Of a stretch of DNA of 11,756 bases, positions 6,381 through 11,756 are shown piece after piece. A program made the position numbers and the translations under genes. The notes below the pieces were generated by a model. That model did not search any database and had not been told where the DNA came from. It was given only the letters and a program-made list of their open reading frames with translations. Positions within the stretch are counted from its first letter, which is position 1. Every line of letters begins with the position of its first letter. This stretch comes from Winogradskyella sp. UBA3174 (lineage in GTDB: Bacteria; Bacteroidota; Bacteroidia; Flavobacteriales; Flavobacteriaceae): assembly GCF_002364335.1 (NCBI RefSeq), contig NZ_DEXW01000072.1:1-11756 (forward strand), given 5' to 3'.

Positions 6381-6761
6381 TTGTCAAAACATGTGCGTTT
6401 ACAAATTATTATTGTCTTTTTATGTGACTCTAAAAGTTTTGAATATGGAAATGTCAAACTATTGTAAAAGTTTGAACTTACTGAAATATCTAGCCTAGAA
6501 AACAATCCAATAAAATTTAATAATGATACGCTAAGAATTTTAGGAAACTTACATATTGGTTTAGAAAATAAGGGACTTATAAATGGTTCAAATAAAATTT
6601 GGATTAATTCATTTAAACCAGCCACAAAAACTGATAGTGTTTGGAAAAATATGAATGGTCGTAAAGTCTAAATAATCAGACTTTACAGAGCAGGCAAAAC
6701 TGGTCATCTTGGACTTTAAGATGGTGGATTTGAGAATGTATATCTAATAAGAACAGATTAA
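6381..6761 (+). pseudogene. Decayed gene, probably a small lipoprotein, with three in-frame TAA codons
   Basis: One plus-strand frame reads protein-like from 6381 to a final TAA at 6759-6761, but is broken by TAA at 6465, 6669 and 6717. Between the stops it gives a short signal-like start (TTG at 6381; hydrophobic LQIIIVFLC, then DSKSFEYGNVKLL), KFELTEISSLENNPIKFNND, TLRILGNLHIGLENKGLING, a SNKIWINSFKPATKTDSVW region ending NGRKV, then IIRLYRAGKTGHLGL and DGGFENVYLIRTD. The reading resumes in the same frame after each stop, which suggests point mutations rather than frameshifts. An alternative start, ATG 6391 (MCVYKLLLSF), would need one extra T in the T-run at 6417-6421 to join this frame. 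I do not recognise the family. The stretch lies 17 bp after the DUF192 gene, and was perhaps once part of the same operon. Chance reading cannot be fully excluded. Confidence 0.55.
6661..6686. repeat. 9-bp perfect hairpin at a pseudogene stop
   Basis: GTAAAGTCT (6661-6669), an 8-nt loop, then AGACTTTAC (6678-6686). One of the in-frame TAA codons begins at 6669, in the stem and loop. No T-run follows on either strand, so it is not an obvious terminator. A weaker stem, CATCTT (6705-6710) with AAGATG (6718-6723), lies just beyond. Confidence 0.5.
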
Positions 6762-6776
6762 AAATTGATTCAAAAC

Positions 6777-6808
6777 AAAAAATGCCTTTCTTAAAAGAAA
6801 GGCATTTT
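6777..6808. terminator. Bidirectional rho-independent terminator (secDF and the plus-strand lgt unit)
   Basis: A near-continuous palindrome: AAAATGCCTTTCTT (6779-6792), AA, AAGAAAGGCATTTT (6795-6808), realistically a 13-bp stem with a 4-nt loop. On the minus strand the stem ends in six T, a good U-tract for ending secDF transcripts 44 nt after the stop. On the plus strand it ends in four T, enough for weaker termination of transcripts coming through lgt. The convergent arrangement suits a shared terminator. Confidence 0.85.
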
Positions 6809-6810
6809 AG

Positions 6811-6833
6811 ATTCTGAAATAAAAATTCAGAAT
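6811..6833. terminator. Second hairpin between the terminator and secDF
   Basis: ATTCTGAA (6811-6818), a 7-nt A/T loop, then TTCAGAAT (6826-6833), a perfect 8-bp stem. It lies 18 nt downstream of the secDF stop on the minus strand and just before the main terminator. It may protect the mRNA 3' end or add to termination, but it lacks its own T-tract. Confidence 0.4.
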
Positions 6834-6851
6834 AATAATTATATTAAAGAC

Positions 6852-9800
6852 TTAAGCTTCCTCTTCGTCTTCTTTTACTTTTTTCTTTAATGATTCTGCT
6901 GCATCACCTTTTTTAGCCGTATCATACATTACTGGTGTTGCAATAAACAACGATGAGTATGTACCTACTAATACACCTACGATTAAAGCAAATAGTAAAC
7001 CTCTAAGTGAGTCTGCACCAAAAGTAAACATAGCCAATAACACCACTAAAGTAGTTACCGACGTATTTAATGTTCTACTTAACGTACTATTTAAAGATTG
7101 GTTAATCGTCTTATCAAATTCCCAACTTGTGTGTTCGTTTAAGAATTCTCTAATTCTGTCAAATACAACAACCGTATCATTTAAGGAATATCCAATTACC
7201 GTTAAGATTGCTGCGATAAATGCTTGGTCAATCTCCATACTAAATGGCATATACTTCCATGTTATTGAGAAGATCCCTAATACAATTAATACATCATGGA
7301 ATACTGCTGCTACAGCACCAAGTGAAAATTGCCATTTCTTAAATCTAATTAAGATATATAAAAATACAACTACTAAAGATCCTAAAACAGCCCATATAGA
7401 AGACTTCTTAATATCATCTGCAATTGTAGGACTTACTTTACTAGAAGACATCTTACCAATTTTAGCATTACCAGATCCTTCTAAAAAATCCGCATATGTC
7501 ATTCCAGCAGGAAGATACTTCTGTAATGCTTCAAACAACTTAGACTGCACCTCTTCATCAGCTTCAGTTGAATTTTCTTCAACCATATATTTCGTAGAAA
7601 TCTTTAACTGATTTGGTGCACCGATAGTTTTAACTTCAGCACTATTAAAGACCGCATTAAGATCACCTTTAACTTCTTCAATACTTACTTCTTGCTCAAA
7701 ACGAACTTGATACGTTCTACCTCCAACAAAGTCGATACCTTCATCTAAACCTGTTGTAAATAAAGATCCTAAACTCGCTAAAATTAATACTCCAGAAATC
7801 ACATAAGCAACCTTACGCTTCTTCAGGAAGTTAATATTTACATTTTTAAATAACCCTTTAGTCATACTCGTAGAGAAATCTAATTTCCCACCTCTGTTAG
7901 AATACCAATCAATTAATAAACGTGTAATGAATATCGCCGTAAATAGTGATGTTAAAATACCTATGATTAACGTTGTCGCAAATCCTTTAATTGGACCTGT
8001 ACCAAATAAGAATAAAATTAATGCAGTTAAACCGGTTGTAATATTTGCATCTAAGATTGAAGATAATGCATTAGAGAAACCATCTTTAATAGAGTCTTTT
8101 TGCGATTTACCCTTAGCTAATTCTTCTCGTATACGTTCAAAAATAAGTACGTTTGCATCAACCGAAATACCAATGGTTAATACGATACCAGCAATACCAG
8201 GTAATGTTAATACAGCACCTAAACTCGCTAATACTCCAAATATTAATAGGATATTTAATAGTAGAGCGATATCTGCAAAAATTCCAGATTTACCATAGTA
8301 AAATATCATCCATAATAAAACAAACGTTAAGGCTATTAAGAATGATTTCATTCCACTATCAATAGCTTCTTGTCCTAATGAAGGACCAACTTCATCTGCT
8401 TGTACAATCTCAGCAGAAGCAGGTAATTTACCAGCTCTTAAAACGTTAGCTAAATCGACAGCTTCTGCTAAAGAAAACGAACCTGAAATTTGAGAATTAC
8501 CACCAGAAATTCCACCAGCTTGTGTAACACCAGGCGCAGAATACACAAGATTATCTAATACAATAGCAATATTTCCATTTGTAGCATTAGCAACTTTGGT
8601 CATTTCTTCCCAAATCTTAGCTCCTTTAGCATTCATTTGCATGCTTACTGCAGGTCTACTTATTTGGTCATATTCTTGTCTTGCATCTGTAATTACAGAA
8701 CCACTTAATTCTGGTTGTCCTTCTCTATTTGTTTTTATGGCATAAAGCTCTACAAACTCAGAGTCTTTTTCTTGAATACCCCAAACAAATCTTAAGTAAC
8801 GCATTTCTGCTGGTAATGAAGCTCTGTTCTTTGGCGTGTTTATTTCAGCCATTACTTTTTCCTTATCCTTTACTAAGAAAATACCAACTACTGGTCCTCC
8901 ATTACCAAATCCTTGAATACCTAATGGATTCTGCTCAGCAACATTTGTAGAATCAGATTCTATCTGACCTGTTAACTCATCAATAGAATTTGTTTCACTT
9001 TGTTCTTCTGAAACAACATCATCAACTTCGTCTCCTTCTTCGGGAGTTTCTTTTGCTTGCGCAGCTTCAATTAAAGATTGATTAATTTGTAATATATAAG
9101 GTGCTACTTCTTCTGTTTTGTAGGTTTCCCAAAACTCTAACTGTGCTGTTGTGGTTACTAAGTCTTTTACACGCTCAATATCTTTAGCGCCTGGTAATTC
9201 TAATAAGATACGTCCAGAGTTTCCTAAACGTTGAATGTTTGGTGATGTTACACCAAATTTATCAATACGCTTACGTAATACTTCGAATGCAGAAACGATT
9301 GACTCGTCTACTTTAGTTTCAATAATACCCTTAACGGCATCATCTGACATATCCATGTCTATTGTGCCAATCATTTCGCGATTAGCAAAAATATCTGGGG
9401 ATGCTAATCTTGTATCACCTTTAATAGCATCAAAAGCTCTGAAAAAAGATTCTAAGTAAGATTCTTGCGCATCTTTCTGAAGCTCTTCAGCATCATTTAA
9501 AGCTTTATTAAAGATTGGGTCTTTACTATAACTTGATAATCCTTTTAATATGTCTTTTACTGAAATTTGTAGTGTTACATTAATACCACCTTTTAAATCA
9601 AGCCCAAGATTCATTGCATTTTCTTCAACCTCAGCATAAGTATAATCTGATACGCCTAAATTGTATACACTAATTGGCTCAAAATTATCACCAACTTTAA
9701 TTTTAGATGTTTTTAAAGAATCTAAATAATTGATCTCCGCTATACCTCTTTTCTCTTGATAGTCTGCTTCTGTGTCAGGGTATTGGCTTACAGCATAAGC

Positions 9801-9908
9801 TTCTGCTTCACTTTCTATTTGATTTGCTTTAAAAGTAAATGATAATTGATAAATACTTACCAATCCAAATAGAATTGCAAAAAGCTTAATTATTCCTTTG
9901 TTTTGCAT
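6852..9908 (-). CDS. secDF: Protein translocase SecDF (fused SecD-SecF)
   Basis: Proton-motive-force-driven auxiliary subunit of the Sec translocon that pulls preproteins across the inner membrane from the periplasmic side. The 1018 residues fuse SecD (about 1-670) and SecF (about 690-1000), as is usual in Bacteroidota. SecD part: first membrane helix (6-26), conserved NLGLDLKGG (100-108), large periplasmic P1 domain including FGVTSPNIQRLGNSGRILLE (218-237), then a five-helix block with IGISVDANVLIFERIREE (579-596), whose D584 matches the proton-path aspartate. SecF part: helix 698-716, GIDFVGG (724-730), periplasmic P4 domain, then five helices with VIGYSLNDTVVVFDRIREF (904-922), D911 being the SecF counterpart. 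An acidic Ser/Thr/Glu-rich stretch (284-328) interrupts P1. The C-terminus is highly charged (KKKVKEDEEEA). It has its own promoter upstream and terminator downstream. Confidence 0.97.
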   Translation of the reverse strand: MQNKGIIKLFAILFGLVSIYQLSFTFKANQIESEAEAYAVSQYPDTEADYQEKRGIAEINYLDSLKTSKIKVGDNFEPISVYNLGVSDYTYAEVEENAMNLGLDLKGGINVTLQISVKDILKGLSSYSKDPIFNKALNDAEELQKDAQESYLESFFRAFDAIKGDTRLASPDIFANREMIGTIDMDMSDDAVKGIIETKVDESIVSAFEVLRKRIDKFGVTSPNIQRLGNSGRILLELPGAKDIERVKDLVTTTAQLEFWETYKTEEVAPYILQINQSLIEAAQAKETPEEGDEVDDVVSEEQSETNSIDELTGQIESDSTNVAEQNPLGIQGFGNGGPVVGIFLVKDKEKVMAEINTPKNRASLPAEMRYLRFVWGIQEKDSEFVELYAIKTNREGQPELSGSVITDARQEYDQISRPAVSMQMNAKGAKIWEEMTKVANATNGNIAIVLDNLVYSAPGVTQAGGISGGNSQISGSFSLAEAVDLANVLRAGKLPASAEIVQADEVGPSLGQEAIDSGMKSFLIALTFVLLWMIFYYGKSGIFADIALLLNILLIFGVLASLGAVLTLPGIAGIVLTIGISVDANVLIFERIREELAKGKSQKDSIKDGFSNALSSILDANITTGLTALILFLFGTGPIKGFATTLIIGILTSLFTAIFITRLLIDWYSNRGGKLDFSTSMTKGLFKNVNINFLKKRKVAYVISGVLILASLGSLFTTGLDEGIDFVGGRTYQVRFEQEVSIEEVKGDLNAVFNSAEVKTIGAPNQLKISTKYMVEENSTEADEEVQSKLFEALQKYLPAGMTYADFLEGSGNAKIGKMSSSKVSPTIADDIKKSSIWAVLGSLVVVFLYILIRFKKWQFSLGAVAAVFHDVLIVLGIFSITWKYMPFSMEIDQAFIAAILTVIGYSLNDTVVVFDRIREFLNEHTSWEFDKTINQSLNSTLSRTLNTSVTTLVVLLAMFTFGADSLRGLLFALIVGVLVGTYSSLFIATPVMYDTAKKGDAAESLKKKVKEDEEEA

Positions 9909-9942
9909 TTTTAATGTTATTTAGTGTCCAATTTTATGGGCG

Positions 9943-9973
9943 CAAATATAAAGTTTACGCTATAAAATGACAA
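9943..9973 (-). promoter_or_regulatory. secDF promoter (Bacteroidota type)
   Basis: Read on the minus strand: TTG (9973-9971), a 20-nt spacer, then TATATTTG (9950-9943) followed by CGCCC, an exact match to both consensus elements. The predicted transcription start is near 9938, about 30 nt before the secDF ATG. secDF can therefore be transcribed apart from the small gene upstream. Confidence 0.8.
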
Positions 9974-10058
9974 TTATTTTTAATGATATAAATGATTTTT
10001 TTTAACTTTTTGATTGAATGACAAAAGCTATTTTTGATGAAGTGGAAATTATTTCAGA

Positions 10059-10688
10059 TTACACAATCCCATTAAAAGCTGGTCCTGCTCTGACTTCTGG
10101 GATTTTGTAAGATATCTTTGCTAGTGCTATTGCAACAGTGCTATTCTCTTTAATCGCAACGTTTACTATGGTATTGCGATGTTCAGTATTTAGTTGATAT
10201 CCAGATGTGTTAACCTTTGGGTTGTCATTGCGATCACTCTTTTGGTTAAGCTCTACGATTTGAATCCCTTCAAAACCCCAGTTAATATGACTATTATTAT
10301 TATTATGAATTTCGGATATATCTAACTCATAGTTTTTTACGTTTCTATTATCTGGTAAATCTTTAGATGTACTAGAGCTAGATTGGTGTGCGAACTTGAA
10401 ACTGTCTTCTTTTGAAAGTATGGTTTGAATGCGCTCTACATCAGCCCTACTATAGTAAGTAATTTTAAGTTTTCCGCTTTCGTGTTGCCCAATTTGAATA
10501 TTTGTAACACCAATACTCTGCAATTGCTTTTTAACAATCTCAATAGTATTTTCTGCATCTTCTGAAGAAATATTAGCATCAGAGAACTGTATAACAATTT
10601 GCTGATTGGGCACAGTCGTTTGCTCTAAGCACGTTCCTAAAAACACTAAGAGGACAACTAAAACCCCAAATTGCAGCTTAATTTTCAT
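10059..10688 (-). CDS. Secreted protein or lipoprotein with a SecD P1-like N-terminal region
   Basis: 209 residues of unestablished function. Residues 1-19 are a signal peptide (MKIKLQFGVLVVLLVFLGT) ending at C20; LGTC is a weak lipobox because Thr at -1 is atypical, so lipidation is likely but not certain. Residues about 45-100 resemble P1 of the neighbouring SecDF (about 207-262): both have a helix with paired basic residues (EIVKKQLQSIGVTNIQI against EVLRKRIDKFGVTSPNIQ), then a turn SGKLKITY against SGRILLEL, then ADVERIQTIL against KDIERVKDLV. Residues 101-118 look like a flexible Ser/Asn-rich linker. The C-terminal half ends with IPEVRAGPAFNGIV, possibly a conserved tail. The gene is 150 bp upstream of secDF on the same strand, though secDF has its own promoter. 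The resemblance is by eye from this window only. Confidence 0.82.
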   Translation of the reverse strand: MKIKLQFGVLVVLLVFLGTCLEQTTVPNQQIVIQFSDANISSEDAENTIEIVKKQLQSIGVTNIQIGQHESGKLKITYYSRADVERIQTILSKEDSFKFAHQSSSSTSKDLPDNRNVKNYELDISEIHNNNNSHINWGFEGIQIVELNQKSDRNDNPKVNTSGYQLNTEHRNTIVNVAIKENSTVAIALAKISYKIPEVRAGPAFNGIV

Positions 10689-10692
10689 GCGC

Positions 10693-10700
10693 CAAATATA
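10693..10700 (-). promoter_or_regulatory. -7 element 4 nt before the ATG (possible leaderless mRNA)
   Basis: On the minus strand TATATTTG (10700-10693) is followed by GCGC and then the ATG at 10688. This is an exact TAnnTTTG match, but transcription would begin at or next to the ATG. The -33 region lacks a clear TTG. The signal peptide begins right at this ATG and there is no later in-frame ATG in the N-terminal region, so the start itself looks sound. Confidence 0.5.
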
Positions 10701-10757
10701 GAAAAAAAATAAAGGTTTATCTATACCTCTATGTATTGTATCGCTTAAAACTAAATT

Positions 10758-11756
10758 TTATAAAAAACTGTTTTTAGCAAGTTTGAGCTCTTTAGATGCT
10801 TTAGCAGGCTTTTTACCATAGCCAATTAGCATAAATGAATAATTAGGAAGAAGCTTATTAAGACCTATAGCTGCTAGCATACTTAAAGCAACTGAAAGAA
10901 TAATTATGATTAAATAAGCCAGCAATGAATAACTTTCGAAACTTAAACTGAAATAGATTTTCAGGGTTAATAATAATTTTAAAACATAGACGTGCAAAAA
11001 ATAAATGGCAAAACTTGTATTAGCCAAACTATTGATAAAACTGCTTCTAACGTGTTCAAATCGATGTAACCATGTCATAAAAAATAAACACACAAAAACC
11101 ATTTTAAAGACTAAGGTGTCTATGCCACTATAGGTCAAAAACTCATTCTTATAAAGACCAACATCCCCTCTATTCGTTTGAAAAAGAACAAATAACATCA
11201 CAATTATAAACAAGTAAATATCTTTACCTCTTAATAATTTATAAATCTTGTCTTTATGAATGGCACACATCATACCCATTAAATATAGCGGTGTAAAATA
11301 TATCACTGATTGTATAGCCTGAAATATAAATGTGCGCGTATAAGGTCGCTGCACAAAAGATGCAACAATTAAAAGAACACTAAATATTATAAGTTGCTGT
11401 TTAAAGTTTAACTTAATAAACTTGACATGTAACGGTGACATTACAGCCATAATCATCACAAAAGGAATATACCAATAAGCCGTAATATGTGCGCCAGAAA
11501 TTAAATATTTAAATATTGAAATTAAGTACAATGACAAGCCATTAAAAATATTCGCTTCTACCAAATTAGAATTACCCCAATACATAGGAGTCGTAATTAA
11601 GCAAATAAGTATTGGTAATATAGATAAAAACAAGTAGGGCTTTAAAAACCGATCAACCCTTGCTTTAAAGAAACTAGCGTAATTATATCTTTTGTACAAC
11701 ACTAAGTAAAACAAAAAACCTGAAATAAATGAAAAGTTTAAGGTTGATCCACTTAA
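10758..11756 (-). CDS. Acyltransferase 3 family membrane protein (5' end beyond the window)
   Basis: Integral membrane O-acyltransferase-type protein of the kind that modifies surface sugars or lipids; the substrate cannot be told from sequence. The frame is open to the right edge, giving 332 residues with the N-terminus missing; residue numbers here count from the edge. Typical family features: FISGFLFYLVLYKR at 10-23, followed by FLKPYLFLS; a HITAYWYIPFVMIM motif near 90-104; and an ANTSFAIYFLHVYVLKLLL motif near 245-263, matching the conserved C-terminal SfaIYllH pattern. About nine hydrophobic helices are visible, followed by a basic cytoplasmic tail (YGKKPAKASKELKLAKNSFL). The catalytic histidine normally near residue 20-30 would lie outside the window. 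An apparent in-frame TTG at 11714 is not the start, because the coding pattern continues upstream of it. The small gene downstream begins 69 bp after this stop and has its own -7 element. Confidence 0.87.
   Translation of the reverse strand, partial: LSGSTLNFSFISGFLFYLVLYKRYNYASFFKARVDRFLKPYLFLSILPILICLITTPMYWGNSNLVEANIFNGLSLYLISIFKYLISGAHITAYWYIPFVMIMAVMSPLHVKFIKLNFKQQLIIFSVLLIVASFVQRPYTRTFIFQAIQSVIYFTPLYLMGMMCAIHKDKIYKLLRGKDIYLFIIVMLFVLFQTNRGDVGLYKNEFLTYSGIDTLVFKMVFVCLFFMTWLHRFEHVRSSFINSLANTSFAIYFLHVYVLKLLLTLKIYFSLSFESYSLLAYLIIIILSVALSMLAAIGLNKLLPNYSFMLIGYGKKPAKASKELKLAKNSFL

Noticed and set aside
6374..6625. 83-codon minus-strand open frame in the lgt-secDF spacer
   Set aside because: The opposite strand shows a longer, more protein-like (though broken) frame; this one is best explained as its shadow.
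6381..6761. TAA read as a sense codon in the multi-stop frame
   Set aside because: Neighbouring intact genes (cysS, lgt, secDF) use TAA as their normal stop, so stop reassignment is not credible; mutation is simpler.
7129..9459. Several plus-strand open frames of 70-160 codons inside secDF
   Set aside because: All are antisense or alternate-frame shadows of secDF, whose motifs are continuous across the region.
10018..10110. Plus-strand 30-codon ORF starting ATG ACA AAA, overlapping the end of the SecD-like gene
   Set aside because: It is short, overlaps the opposite-strand gene's 3' end, and has no promoter or recognisable product.

Overview
The window looks like a chromosomal segment from a low-GC member of Bacteroidota, most likely family Flavobacteriaceae. 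Pointers: AT-rich DNA, A/T-rich leaders without Shine-Dalgarno motifs, several matches to the Bacteroidota promoter (TTG, about 20 nt, TAnnTTTG), a fused SecD-SecF protein, and a large secreted CUB/PKD-type protein of the kind exported by type IX secretion (T9SS). The organism call is inference from these features; no rRNA or tRNA gene is present.

Layout. Positions 1-2199 (minus): the N-terminal 571 residues of a large secreted multidomain protein that runs off the left edge, preceded 22 bp upstream by a small secreted protein of unknown function. Positions 2393-4851 (plus): folE (GTP cyclohydrolase I), cysS (cysteinyl-tRNA synthetase, with its own promoter) and yidD (membrane-insertion factor, GTG start 2 bp after cysS). 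Positions 4786-4955 hold repeats related to the end of yidD: a 19-bp perfect inverted repeat and a degenerate direct copy 124 bp downstream. Positions 5039-6363 (plus): lgt, overlapping by 1 bp a DUF192-domain lipoprotein gene. Positions 6381-6761 (plus): a decayed gene with three in-frame TAA codons, followed by hairpins and a bidirectional terminator. Positions 6852-9908 (minus): secDF, with a strong promoter. Positions 10059-10688 (minus): a small secreted or lipoprotein whose N-terminal half resembles a P1 subdomain of the neighbouring SecDF. Positions 10758-11756 (minus): an acyltransferase-3 family membrane protein, cut at its 5' end by the right edge.

How the genes relate. Several act on the cell envelope or protein export: YidD (with YidC), Lgt (lipidates lipoproteins), a predicted Lgt substrate directly downstream, SecDF (proton-driven export), and possibly the SecD-like small protein. 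folE and cysS are housekeeping genes. No mobile element, CRISPR array, phage gene or defence system was found. The least ordinary items are the SecD-like protein next to secDF, the yidD 3' rearrangement, the multi-stop pseudogene and a candidate leaderless promoter.
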